Below the pieces are notes generated by a model. The model was not told where the DNA came from, did no database searches, and saw nothing but the letters and a program-made list of their open reading frames with translations. Shown here in pieces: positions 33,252 to 41,900 of a stretch of DNA of 64,000 bases. Location: the NCBI GenBank assembly GCA_048264125.1, contig JBLXDM010000008.1:124001-188000 (forward strand), written 5' to 3'. Source of the DNA: M1-B18 sp048264125. GTDB taxonomy: Bacteria > Bacillota > Clostridia > Peptostreptococcales > Natronincolaceae. Position 1 is the stretch's first letter. Every line of letters begins with the position of its first letter. A program made the translations under genes and the position numbers.

Positions 33252-34079
33252 TTACTGCTTCCACCTCAAAAATCTATTCTCAACCCAGGCCACAAACTGA
33301 TACATCACAAAGGTGGCCACCGCCAGCACAATCACCCCAGCCATGACAATATCCAGCCGGAAAACCTGGCCGCCGTATACGATTAAGTAGCCTAAACCAG
33401 CCTTAGAGACCAGAAATTCACCTACGATAACCCCAACCCAAGACATGCCTATGTTTATTTTCATGGTATTGATCATGGTGGGAACGCTGGCGGGAAGCAC
33501 AACCTTTTGAAGGATTTGAAGCTTGGTGGCACCAAAGGTTTTAAGCATTTTAATCTTCTCAGTGTCAACCTCCTTAAAGCCGTTGAAGGTTGAAAGTATT
33601 GTTACAACTATAGAAATCAAAAGGGCAGTAACAATAATACCACTGGTTCCGGCACCGGCCCAGATAATTATAATGGGGCCTAAGGCGATTTTAGGTAGAG
33701 CATTCAGAACAACCAAGTAGGGGTCCACAACCTTAGCTATAAAGTCCGACCACCACAGCATTATAGCTATAACAGTGCCTAAAACAGTACCTATCACAAA
33801 GCCCATGAGGGTTTCATAGACAGAAACAGCGGTATGCAAAATCAAGGAACCGTCAGCCGACAATCTTATAAGAAGCTTGGTAATATCCGAAGGCTTACTG
33901 AAGAAGAAGGGGTCAATCCATTTTAGATTAGCCGCCACCTCCCAAAAAACAATGAAAAGCACAAGAAAACCCACCTGCGAAGCCTTAATCTGAAATCTGT
34001 TTCTCTTAACGCTTTTCAAAAACTCCTGATGCTGAGGCGAGTATTTTGCAGCTTCATTATCCTTATTTAACATAGACAT
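33252..34079 (-). CDS. ABC transporter permease (NitT/TauT, SsuC-like)
   Basis: A 275-residue inner-membrane permease with about six helices and the EAA-type loop (NGFKEVDTEKIKMLKTFGATKLQILQKVVLPASVP), characteristic of the SsuC/TauC/ThiX permeases. Such systems import sulfonates, nitrate, or thiamine precursors. It overlaps the ATPase gene by 17 bp. The N-terminus has about 30 extra charged residues before the first helix. Confidence 0.88.
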   Translation of the reverse strand: MSMLNKDNEAAKYSPQHQEFLKSVKRNRFQIKASQVGFLVLFIVFWEVAANLKWIDPFFFSKPSDITKLLIRLSADGSLILHTAVSVYETLMGFVIGTVLGTVIAIMLWWSDFIAKVVDPYLVVLNALPKIALGPIIIIWAGAGTSGIIVTALLISIVVTILSTFNGFKEVDTEKIKMLKTFGATKLQILQKVVLPASVPTMINTMKINIGMSWVGVIVGEFLVSKAGLGYLIVYGGQVFRLDIVMAGVIVLAVATFVMYQFVAWVENRFLRWKQ

Positions 34080-34845
34080 CGAGCTCCTTCCATATCAAAT
34101 TAAAATAATGCCTGAACTCAGGAGCCTCTCTGCATTGAATAGGTGAGGGATTATCACTCTGGCAGGTTAGCTTTATCGTGTGGATATTCTTAATAGTAGC
34201 AGGGCGGTTGGAGAGGACTAAAACCCTATCTGACATGGATATTGCTTCCCCAACATCATGTGTTACCATTAAGGCAGTCTTGCCCTCCTTTTTAATAATT
34301 CGAGCTATTTCATCCCCTACTGCCAATCGGTTCTGATAGTCAAGGGCAGAAAAGGGCTCATCTAACAGAAGCAGCTCAGGCTCTACAGCCAGAGTACGGA
34401 TAAGGGCTACCCTTTGCCGCATACCACCTGAAAGCTGATCGGGATAATGGTTTTTGAATTCCCCCAGGCCATAGGTATCCAGAAGCTTACTCACTCTTGC
34501 TATGCTTTCATCATTTACCTTCCTTTGAATTTCAAGGCCTATCAGCACATTTTGCAATATGGTTCTCCAGGGAAAAAGATTATCCCGTTGAAACATATAG
34601 CCACTGGCCTTGTTGGGGCCATCTATCCTTTGACCGTCAATAAAGACCTCTCCGGTGCTGGGCTTTAGAAGTCCGGCGATTATGGAGAGAATGGTAGACT
34701 TTCCGCAGCCGCTGGGGCCCACTAAGGAAACTATTTCTCCCTTGTCTACATGAAAGGAAAGCTCCTTCAGGGCAGTGGTCTCATTGTCTAAGGTATGATA
34801 GGTCATGGAGATATTTTTTATATCAACAAATTTGTCGTTACTCAT
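34063..34845 (-). CDS. ABC transporter ATP-binding protein (NitT/TauT, SsuB-like)
   Basis: A 260-residue ATPase: Walker A GPSGCGKST, Q-loop YMFQRDNLFPW, signature LSGGMRQRVAL, Walker B LLLLDEPFSALD and the switch His in VTHDVGEAI. First gene of a two-gene operon behind GAGGAGG. No periplasmic-type substrate-binding lipoprotein gene is next to it, so the substrate is open. No TPP riboswitch or S-box was seen upstream. Confidence 0.92.
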   Translation of the reverse strand: MSNDKFVDIKNISMTYHTLDNETTALKELSFHVDKGEIVSLVGPSGCGKSTILSIIAGLLKPSTGEVFIDGQRIDGPNKASGYMFQRDNLFPWRTILQNVLIGLEIQRKVNDESIARVSKLLDTYGLGEFKNHYPDQLSGGMRQRVALIRTLAVEPELLLLDEPFSALDYQNRLAVGDEIARIIKKEGKTALMVTHDVGEAISMSDRVLVLSNRPATIKNIHTIKLTCQSDNPSPIQCREAPEFRHYFNLIWKELDVYVK

Positions 34846-35102
34846 AGCTAACCTCCTCGCAGCCAGATTAATGCATAAATACGTATATGGTTATTTTATG
34901 TGGGGATTTTTAATCTGTTACTAATAGGAGAGCCAAAGACTATGGTTTATTTAATGCCTACGTATTCTATACCTAGCTAAACGGTTCTGTAGCTTCTGAT
35001 AAACGAAATAGTTGTATTACCCCTCCACTAATGCTAAGATGTATATTAAAAGCAGAGCTGTAGATTATATAACAATGAATTGCATTTGAAAAGGGTGAGA
35101 AA

Positions 35103-36332
35103 ATGAAAATCGGTAAATTTGCAGAAAAGCATGGAGTTACACAGGACACAGTCAGATTTTATTTGGAGAAGGGGCTGCTGGTCACAAAGAAAAAGGGCGG
35201 ACAGTATAGCTTTACTGAGGCCGACAGCAGAGATCTTGAAAAAATCATCGAGCTAAAGCAGCTGGACTTTTCTATAGCAGAAATCGAGAGAATTTTGGTT
35301 ATTCAAAGGATAAGCGGTTCTAGTACAGACGTTTTCCGCAATCTATATTTGCCCTTTCTTGAAGCAAAGAATAAAGAGGTAATGAGTGAACTGAATAAAT
35401 ATAATAATATGAAGGGTTATCTGGATGACAGGATACAGGAGATAAGGGCACAGGAGCTTAAAAAGGGCCAAAGCCTTGGATTTCCCATGTCTTCATTGAC
35501 CTTATTGGTGTGTCCATTATGTAAAAGGGCATTGAATATTTCTGCGGGTATAATCGAAAAAAGCAGTATTATGGATGCTATAATAGATTGTGAATGCGGG
35601 TATAAAGCCAAAATAGAAAACGGAATTTACATAGATGAAAAAGCTGTGAGGACTAAGCTTTTAAATAATAAAAAAATGCCTACCAAGGAGGAATATCTGG
35701 AGGAATGCTCCCACTCCTACGTAAATTTTCTGTACCAGGGCATGGCTGCAATGATTGAATATATAAATCAAAATAGCAAATTACCTAAATATATCATGGA
35801 GCTGGATAATTGTGTAGGTTTTTTCCTGCTGCAATACATCAAGTATTTGCCCCGTAATTCTACCTATATCCTAATAGATTACGATAAAGAACGGATGGAT
35901 AAGCTTAAGCGGAATCTTGAAATGTACTACGAGCATTCCAGCTTTATATTCCTATGCTGCGATTATCATAGGCTGCCAATAGCAGATGCATCTATTGATA
36001 TCATAGTTGATCATGGGATGACCAAGGTTTATATGGAGGAAAGGGGAGAATTTTTGCCGGAGGGGCTAAGGTGTCTCTTGCAGGAGGAGGGTGGCTATAT
36101 TGCTGCTCATCAATATTTTGAAGATGGTGCCAATAGGGAAATTAAGCTGAATCGGAAGGCAAAGGATATGCTAAAAAGAGAGTATATTCTAAATAGATCT
36201 ACCGAGGCTGGCTTCAGGATATTGGAGGCTGTTGATATAGGACCTGTTATTGAAGCGGAGGCGAAGGACCGAGAGGTAAAAAAACTGGAGCAGTATAAGC
36301 TAGTATTTAAAGCTGCTAAAGTGAAAATTTAA
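35103..36332 (+). CDS. MerR regulator fused to zinc ribbon and methyltransferase-like domain
   Basis: A 409-residue protein. Residues 1-70 are a MerR winged HTH (MKIGKFAEKHGVTQDTVRFYLEKGLL). After a coiled coil comes a zinc-ribbon pattern CPLC...CECG (about 138-175), and residues 230-409 resemble a class-I SAM methyltransferase: YIMELDNCVGFFLLQYI at the motif-I position, YILIDYDKERMDKLK as motif II, ADASIDIIVDHG as motif IV. The glycine-rich SAM loop (usually GxGxG) is degenerate, so the domain may only bind a ligand. It reads into the flavin reductase gene and probably controls it. Confidence 0.75.
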   Translation: MKIGKFAEKHGVTQDTVRFYLEKGLLVTKKKGGQYSFTEADSRDLEKIIELKQLDFSIAEIERILVIQRISGSSTDVFRNLYLPFLEAKNKEVMSELNKYNNMKGYLDDRIQEIRAQELKKGQSLGFPMSSLTLLVCPLCKRALNISAGIIEKSSIMDAIIDCECGYKAKIENGIYIDEKAVRTKLLNNKKMPTKEEYLEECSHSYVNFLYQGMAAMIEYINQNSKLPKYIMELDNCVGFFLLQYIKYLPRNSTYILIDYDKERMDKLKRNLEMYYEHSSFIFLCCDYHRLPIADASIDIIVDHGMTKVYMEERGEFLPEGLRCLLQEEGGYIAAHQYFEDGANREIKLNRKAKDMLKREYILNRSTEAGFRILEAVDIGPVIEAEAKDREVKKLEQYKLVFKAAKVKI

Positions 36333-36350
36333 ATTTAAGATAAGACAAGC

Positions 36351-36390
36351 CGAAAACCTTGGGTGAACACGAGGTTTTCGTTTATTTTTT
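36351..36390 (+). terminator. Intrinsic terminator after the MerR fusion gene
   Basis: CGAAAACCT pairs with AGGTTTTCG across a 12-nt loop, then TTTATTTTTT. Confidence 0.88.
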
Positions 36391-36413
36391 GTCAAATTCA
36401 TATAAATATCAGC

Positions 36414-36512
36414 TTGACATGGTGAAGGGACGAGGAAATAGAATAATAATAGGATATGTTAGTGAATTAACTAACATAACTATATAAGTTCTTATAGTGG
36501 AGATCACTATAA
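36414..36512 (+). promoter_or_regulatory. Long-spacer promoter and two dyads before the flavin reductase gene
   Basis: TTGACA (36414-36419) and TAGAAT (36439-36444) are 19 bp apart, the overlong spacing typical of MerR-activated promoters. Downstream are two perfect 8-bp inverted repeats: ATGTTAGT/ACTAACAT (36456-36477) and TTATAGTG/CACTATAA (36492-36512). These could be operators or leader hairpins. Confidence 0.5.
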
Positions 36513-36537
36513 AATCACAAGACGGAAGGGGAACAAT

Positions 36538-38319
36538 ATGAAGAAATTTAAATTAGTAAGTTTATTATTATGTATTGTTATGGTATTCGGGTTGGTAGCC
36601 TGCTCACAGGATGCTTCTAACAACACAGATATTTACAAGGCAGGGACCTATACAGCAGTAGCTAAGGGACATAATGGTGATATCAAGGTGGAGGTTGTAT
36701 TTGACAGCGCTTCTATCGTATCGGTTAAGGTACTGGAGCATCAGGAATCAGCAGGAATCAGCGATGTTCCTATCCAACGTATACCTGAAGAGGTGGTTGA
36801 AGGGCAAACGTTAGCAGTAGATGCAGTATCAGGTGCTACTGTTACCTCAAACGCAATCCTTGCTGCAATTGAAGATTGTGTTAAGCAGGCTGGTGGAGAT
36901 GTGGAGGCATTGAAAGCTAATATCAATAACGATTCAGCTCAAAAGGATATCGAACTAACTACTGATGTCGTGGTAGTTGGTGCTGGTGGAGCTGGTCTGG
37001 CTGCTGCAGCTTCAGCACACCAAAATGGCGCAAAGGTTATTGTGCTTGAGAAGCTTGCAAGTGTAGGTGGTTCTACTGCCTTATCTGGTGGCGGTATTTC
37101 AGCTACAGGAACAAAATTCCAAGAGGCTGAAGGCATTACTGATACAAAGGAATCATGGATGCAGCTTTGGAAGGAGCGCCAAGCGACTAGTAATCCAAAT
37201 GGTAAATATCCTGATTATACTGTTGTAGACAAATTTATGGATGCAGCGGTTGTCACTACAGAGTGGCTGGTGGACTATGTTGGACATTCCTATTCAGCAA
37301 TCATGGGCTTTGGCCTTGACCCTGTCAGGAGACTTCATTTTGCTTATAGTGATTCAACTACAAAGGGTGGAACCTCATTAACGCAAAATATTGAAAAATT
37401 CATAACAGCTCAAGGGGTTGAAATTCTTAAGGAAACTAAGGCAACTGAGCTTATCACAGACAAGGACGGAAATGTAGTTGGCGTTATTGCTGAAGGCAAA
37501 GAGGGCAAGGTAACAATTAATGCGAAGAAGGTAATTCTTGCGGCAGGTGGATTTGCTAAGAGTGAGGAGCTATTGGAAAGATTCGTTCCTGAGGCAGCAG
37601 GGTCAGCTGAAATAAGCTGGGCTGCAGCAGGAAGCACAGGTGACGGTATTTTAATGGCTGAAGAAATAGGAGCAGCATTATATGAGGAGCCATGGGTAAT
37701 GGGTGTTGGTATCAGCAGTAAAATAAATGGAACCAGCAGCTTAAACATGGATTGGACCAGGGTATATGTCAATGGCAAGGGTGAAAGATTCACTAATGAA
37801 GAGGTTCATTATGCCATTGCTACTAATGAATTAATAGGTCAAGATACTACTTGGTTAATCGTAGATTCAACAGATGCAAATGCAGATATTATAAAGGCTC
37901 TTGAGGCTGCTATGCCTTCAGATGAGGTTGTAAAGGCAGAGGATCTTAATGCATTGGCGGATGCTATGGGTGTGCCTGCTGATACCTTTGTAAAAACTAT
38001 GGAAACCTTCAACGACGGAGTTAAAACAGGTAAGGATGCAATGGGTAAAGACCCTCAATACCTGGTGTCAGTTGAAAAAGCACCATATTATGCCATCAAA
38101 TTCTACCCTCTAACAATGGGAACCTTTGCCGGCGTTAAAACCGATGATAGCTTCCAGGTTTTACGTGAGGATGGTTCAGTTATAAATAACCTGTATGCTA
38201 CAGGAGAGAATGCAAATAAGGTATTATACAATCAAGTCTATATGTCTGGTAGTGCGGTGCAATTTGCATTAACAAGTGGACGTATCGCTGGTGAGCATGC
38301 AGCCCAAAATTTAGAGTAG
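36538..38319 (+). CDS. Exported FMN/FAD flavoprotein reductase (fumarate/urocanate reductase type)
   Basis: A 593-residue lipoprotein: signal peptide with lipobox LVAC (Cys22), FMN-binding domain (about 33-115) with the SGATVTS motif where FMN is covalently linked to Thr by ApbE, and an FAD-binding reductase domain starting VVVVGAGGAGLAAAASAHQ. It belongs to the soluble fumarate-reductase family that includes urocanate and acrylate-type reductases, which let anaerobes use unsaturated acids as electron acceptors. The acceptor cannot be told from sequence. Own terminator. Confidence 0.9.
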   Translation: MKKFKLVSLLLCIVMVFGLVACSQDASNNTDIYKAGTYTAVAKGHNGDIKVEVVFDSASIVSVKVLEHQESAGISDVPIQRIPEEVVEGQTLAVDAVSGATVTSNAILAAIEDCVKQAGGDVEALKANINNDSAQKDIELTTDVVVVGAGGAGLAAAASAHQNGAKVIVLEKLASVGGSTALSGGGISATGTKFQEAEGITDTKESWMQLWKERQATSNPNGKYPDYTVVDKFMDAAVVTTEWLVDYVGHSYSAIMGFGLDPVRRLHFAYSDSTTKGGTSLTQNIEKFITAQGVEILKETKATELITDKDGNVVGVIAEGKEGKVTINAKKVILAAGGFAKSEELLERFVPEAAGSAEISWAAAGSTGDGILMAEEIGAALYEEPWVMGVGISSKINGTSSLNMDWTRVYVNGKGERFTNEEVHYAIATNELIGQDTTWLIVDSTDANADIIKALEAAMPSDEVVKAEDLNALADAMGVPADTFVKTMETFNDGVKTGKDAMGKDPQYLVSVEKAPYYAIKFYPLTMGTFAGVKTDDSFQVLREDGSVINNLYATGENANKVLYNQVYMSGSAVQFALTSGRIAGEHAAQNLE

Positions 38320-38345
38320 ACATTTTACTATAGTTAAACCCCCTT

Positions 38346-38389
38346 ATAACGACCGAGGTCTTTGAATAGACTGAGGTCGTTATTTTTTG
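38346..38389 (+). terminator. Intrinsic terminator after the flavin reductase gene
   Basis: ATAACGACC pairs with GGTCGTTAT; an inner AGGTCT/AGACT pairing extends it; T-run follows. Confidence 0.88.
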
Positions 38390-38585
38390 TCTTATTTGAG
38401 TAAATTCATCAGCCTACAGATTAATATGGAGCTTTCAGATATAGATACCTTGTAAAGGATAGGAGGGCTGAAAAAGGACAAGCCTCATGGGAATATATGT
38501 AATGTTTAATTACAATAAAACCTACAATGTCACCAGCCTATATGCTATACTGGTTATATCAATAAACAGTAAGGGAGGCGTATTT

Positions 38586-39143
38586 TTGGAAAACTACGCT
38601 AAGCTGAAAACAGAAGAGGTTGAGACCATATCTGATATTCAGCATTATCTTTATAAAACCTACTACAAAGATGTTTTCAGAACAATTTATTACATATTAA
38701 ATGATAAAGATATTTCGCAGGATTTAGTCAACGAGAGCTTTATTAAAGCCTTCAATAAGCTACATACATTAAGGGAAACAGATAAGTTTAAGCCATGGAT
38801 ATGTGCCATAGGCACAAATGTAGCCAAAAATCACATAAGAAAAGAAAGAAGAATTGTTTCTTATGACAGCCTTGAGACTGTTATAGAAAACTATGAAAAT
38901 TTAGAGGATGCAGTTTTAGATGCAATCAATGAAAAGGAATTGAAGGATAGAATAAAGATTGCATTAGACAGCTTGGATGAGGACTCAAAGCAGGTTGTTG
39001 TCTTAAGGTACTTTCATGATTTTTCCTACGAGAGTGTGTCGAAGCACTTAAATATAAAAGAGGGCACCGTTAAATCAAGGCTAAGCAGAGCCAAGCGAAA
39101 GCTTTATCAATTATTAAAGATAGAAGGTGAAGATAATGCCTGA
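38586..39143 (+). CDS. ECF-type RNA polymerase sigma factor (copy 2)
   Basis: A 185-residue sigma factor similar in layout to the one at 18.5 kb: region 2 (VFRTIYYILNDKDISQDLVNESF...LRETDKFKPWICAIGTNVAKN) and region 4 (FSYESVSKHLNIKEGTVKSRLSRAKRKL). A TTG at 38586 is preferred: AAGGGAGGCG lies 7 nt upstream, whereas the ATG at 38487 gives an N-terminal extension with no family similarity. Coupled to the next gene by an 8-bp overlap. Confidence 0.86.
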   Translation: MENYAKLKTEEVETISDIQHYLYKTYYKDVFRTIYYILNDKDISQDLVNESFIKAFNKLHTLRETDKFKPWICAIGTNVAKNHIRKERRIVSYDSLETVIENYENLEDAVLDAINEKELKDRIKIALDSLDEDSKQVVVLRYFHDFSYESVSKHLNIKEGTVKSRLSRAKRKLYQLLKIEGEDNA

Positions 39144-39831
39144 TAGGTTTGAAGGACTAATAAATGATGCCATAACGGAAAAAATGAATGAAATTCCTGT
39201 TACTGAAGAGGATATTGAATTAGGGTGGAGTAAGCTCCAAAGCCTGAGGAAAAGAAATAAAATGAGCTCATTTACTGCCCACAAGCGTGCAGCTATAATC
39301 GTAATTGGGGTTATTTCCAGTATGTTAATGATCAATGCCTTTACCAATATAGAAAGCGGAGCATGGCAAAAGCTCAATTTTATAAACATTTTTAGGAAAG
39401 AGGAAGCCATAACCATAAATACCAGCTCTACATTGTCTAATACCCCTAATATTGAGAATAATACTATTCTTACAAATATTGAGGAGGCAAAGAGCCTAGT
39501 TCCTTATAAGATCAAGGAGCTGCCCTTTGAGGTCGATGAGGTGCTAATTCATGTTACGGGACCTGTGCATATAGTGGAGATAACCTATGATGATGAAAGG
39601 ATTAGATTCAGACAACAGCAAGCAGGCATTGAAAATAAGCAAAGCATTAATCTTCATCCTGATAGTGAGGTTGAAGAAATAACAATAAATGGGCAGAACT
39701 ATATTTTGGCTACTGTTACTGGAAGAAAGGGCTTAGCAGTATGGTCAAATGAGCGTATGAATTATACGATTAATTTTAATTATGGTATAACAATTGAAGA
39801 AATTGTAGAATTAATAAAAGCAATGGAGTAA
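39136..39831 (+). CDS. Membrane anti-sigma factor (DUF4367-like, copy 2)
   Basis: A 231-residue protein with about 45 cytoplasmic residues, one membrane helix (AAIIVIGVISSMLMINAF) and an extracytoplasmic domain ending in NYGITIEEIVELIKAME, which matches the C-terminal region of the 19 kb copy. ATG 39136 follows AGAAGGTGAAG. Its stop codon lies in the loop of the terminator. Role inferred from the sigma neighbour. Confidence 0.7.
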   Translation: MPDRFEGLINDAITEKMNEIPVTEEDIELGWSKLQSLRKRNKMSSFTAHKRAAIIVIGVISSMLMINAFTNIESGAWQKLNFINIFRKEEAITINTSSTLSNTPNIENNTILTNIEEAKSLVPYKIKELPFEVDEVLIHVTGPVHIVEITYDDERIRFRQQQAGIENKQSINLHPDSEVEEITINGQNYILATVTGRKGLAVWSNERMNYTINFNYGITIEEIVELIKAME

Positions 39832-39846
39832 ACTCCATTGCTTTTT
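39815..39846. terminator. Bidirectional terminator overlapping the anti-sigma stop
   Basis: AAAGCAATGGAGT pairs perfectly with ACTCCATTGCTTT with a 2-nt core, flanked by A- and T-runs. It serves this operon and the convergent gene ending at 39845. Confidence 0.88.
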
Positions 39847-40354
39847 AAAAGGCTAGAATAGATTGTGAGTATGAGAATTCTGTTTCTGTTGTTGCTCCTT
39901 TTTTGACTGTATGTATAGCATATACACGATAGCTTTGACCTTTTTCTACTGTGTAGCTGTTTGAGGCGGATGAATAGTAGGTGTTATTTTGGATATTCGA
40001 AAAGCTATTTATATTTGTCCATGTCTTTGTTAAGGTATTATAGCGTTGTAAATATACAATAGTGGAGATTGAATCGACATTAAAAAATGCCTCCGTATAG
40101 CCACTAAGAGAAAACCTCCCATTGCCAAAATAACTGATTGATGAATCCCAATTATATAGCATACTATAGTTTACTGAAGATTGATTAATAGAAATTTTTG
40201 AAGCATATTCGGTTATAATTGCTGTTCTAAAATCAGCTTCGTGGAAATTCTCATATAAATATTCCTTGGGCGTACTCTCTGCTGATGCAAAGGCGTTAAT
40301 ACTTGAAGTAAGCACCATTAATAGCACTGTAATAATGATATGTTGTTTTTTCAT
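39845..40354 (-). CDS. Secreted protein of unknown function
   Basis: A 169-residue protein with a Sec signal peptide (KKQHIIITVLLMVLTSSINAFAS) and a Ser/Tyr/Asn-rich mature part predicted to be beta-stranded (YTEAFFNVDSISTIVYLQRY, NTYYSSASNSYTVEKGQSYRVYAIHTVKKG). This looks like a small extracellular beta-sandwich, perhaps of the DUF6147 type; that assignment is from memory and weak. ATG 40354 follows GTGGAGGA. Single gene. Confidence 0.6.
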   Translation of the reverse strand: MKKQHIIITVLLMVLTSSINAFASAESTPKEYLYENFHEADFRTAIITEYASKISINQSSVNYSMLYNWDSSISYFGNGRFSLSGYTEAFFNVDSISTIVYLQRYNTLTKTWTNINSFSNIQNNTYYSSASNSYTVEKGQSYRVYAIHTVKKGATTETEFSYSQSILAF

Positions 40355-40499
40355 TTGTAATCCTCCACTTAAATTATTCAAAGTATAGAAACAAAGAAAT
40401 GAAAAAAGTTCCCTAAATAATTTTTAGATTTATGGAACTTTGTAGCATTTTATGGGTCGTTGTTATTAAAAAACTTGAAAATCAAACTGGAGTGAGAAT

Positions 40500-40879
40500 A
40501 TGAAAAAACAAAGCTTATCATAATTCAATATCTTCAGTTATTGTATTTAAATATTATGTTATCCTTCAATGCACAATCGATGAAGGGATTAAGTGAAGAC
40601 GAAAACTGGAAGGCAGTATATAGAAAAGATACCTTCGATCCAAAACAAACGTGGGAAGGCATGCTTTATTGGAGAGGCAAGGGAAAAATAGCCGCAACCT
40701 TGATTGAATTTAGAGTAAATGTTGAAATATGGACTTTAATAGATGGGAATTTCGATATTGAGGATGAATTTACATTTATTACCTTTGGAGAAAAACCTGA
40801 AAATGGAGATTTATTGGAGCTAAGAATTAATTGGAAGGAAGGAAACTCAGAAAAAACAGAATACATCAGGTTGAAATGA
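40500..40879 (+). pseudogene. Small protein gene with probable frameshift in a poly-A tract
   Basis: ATG 40500 has a GGAGTGA ribosome site but stops after MKKQSLS. Another frame, open from 40496 to 40879 with no start or ribosome site of its own, encodes a coherent protein (SEDENWKAVYRKDT, ENGDLLELRINWKEGN). Adding one A to the A6 run at 40503-40508 joins them into a 126-residue protein starting MKKTKLIIIQ. It is either a broken gene, a phase-variable gene or a sequencing error. Family unknown. Confidence 0.55.
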
Positions 40880-40915
40880 AAACAGTAGTTTTTACGCCTG
40901 TTCGCATATTAAAAT

Positions 40916-40946
40916 ATTGTCAGTTAGAACCGTCCCTCTGACAGTT
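40916..40946. repeat. Hairpin repeat copy (reverse orientation)
   Basis: TTGTCAG and CTGACAG flank AGAACCGTCCCT, the reverse complement of the GGGACGGTTCT core found at 6.5 kb. It lies directly upstream of the next gene. Confidence 0.7.
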
Positions 40947-40979
40947 ACCAATGGTCATATAATCAAGTGGGGTGATTTC

Positions 40980-41801
40980 ATGAATAAGAGGATATTTTTA
41001 ATCATTATTATATTGTTGATAGTATTAGGTTCATATAATTTTAGAACATATAACTCTAAAGAAATAATAGGAACAGATGAAAATGATATAGAATTGGAAG
41101 AGCCCGTAGGACTCCCAGATAATTTTACCAATGAAAATATTAAAGCCGCATTTTTAGAGCAGATAAATTATCGCCTGTGGTTTTATCCATACGAATATTA
41201 TTATATAGGTAGTCCTGAAAATAATCGGCAGTTAGAAAATTATATCAATAAGCCTGTTGATGCAGAAATTCGTGTGTATACCAATACGGAGAATGCCGTA
41301 TATATACATACGGATATAGGAGAATGGTTGGCTATTTTTAAATATAAGGAGGGATTTGTGTATTGCGACGGTCTTATACAGAAGGATGGATATTCATGGC
41401 CCAGTGATATAGAAAACTACGAAGTAATTGAAAAATTTTCATTTATAATCCCAGAACCCCATAAGCCAAACTATGGCACATCCGAGAGAAAGGATGACAT
41501 AATTGCTAAAATAGATGCGTTTATAGAAGTAAGTTTAGAGGACTTGTATGAAGCTAGTAATAATTGGGCCAATACAGAAGTCTATATAGCAGATTTTTAT
41601 GAATATCAAGTTAGCACCCAGATTTTTCTCTTTCCTACAGATGGCGATATATTATATTTTCCTGTTGCTTTTGAGGAAATAAAGGGAGAACTTCAGATTT
41701 GGGGCGTTAAAGGATTTTCTATAGAGGCATCTCGTATCCACGAATATGAGAAATTTATGAGTGATGCAGTAAGATACTATATATGGAGTCCTGAAAAATA
41801 A
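40980..41801 (+). CDS. Membrane-anchored extracytoplasmic protein, unknown
   Basis: A 273-residue protein with one N-terminal helix (IFLIIIILLIVLGSYNF) and a long polar domain rich in aromatic residues (YRLWFYPYEYYYIGSPENN, SNNWANTEVYIADFYEYQ). Start ATG 40980 follows GTGGGGTGA. I do not recognise the family. The gene is bracketed by two copies of the hairpin repeat (40916 and 41803), so it may have arrived or been shuffled as a unit. Confidence 0.6.
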   Translation: MNKRIFLIIIILLIVLGSYNFRTYNSKEIIGTDENDIELEEPVGLPDNFTNENIKAAFLEQINYRLWFYPYEYYYIGSPENNRQLENYINKPVDAEIRVYTNTENAVYIHTDIGEWLAIFKYKEGFVYCDGLIQKDGYSWPSDIENYEVIEKFSFIIPEPHKPNYGTSERKDDIIAKIDAFIEVSLEDLYEASNNWANTEVYIADFYEYQVSTQIFLFPTDGDILYFPVAFEEIKGELQIWGVKGFSIEASRIHEYEKFMSDAVRYYIWSPEK

Positions 41802-41802
41802 A

Positions 41803-41834
41803 AATTGTCAGTCGAAACCTTCCCCTTGACAATC
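41803..41834. repeat. Hairpin repeat copy (diverged)
   Basis: ATTGTCA and TTGACAAT arms around GAAACCTTCCCC, a mutated version of the AGAACCGTCCCC core. Confidence 0.6.
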
Positions 41835-41855
41835 ACTATCTCGTCGACAAGCAAA

Positions 41856-41885
41856 AATCTCCCCTATACTGTGATAAGGGAGATT
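41856..41885 (-). terminator. Terminator of the cupin gene
   Basis: AATCTCCC/GGGAGATT stem, 14-nt loop; on the minus strand it is followed by TTTTTGC. Confidence 0.8.
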
Positions 41886-41900
41886 ATTTATTAAGTATTG

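Noticed and set aside
34846..35102. TPP riboswitch or other metabolite switch ahead of the NitT/TauT-type transporter
   Set aside because: No CTGAGA-type or S-box conserved blocks on either strand of this gap.
40541..40879. Treating 40541 (TTG) as the true start of the small protein
   Set aside because: No ribosome site; the frame continues upstream to a ribosome-bound ATG if one base is added, so a frameshift fits better.
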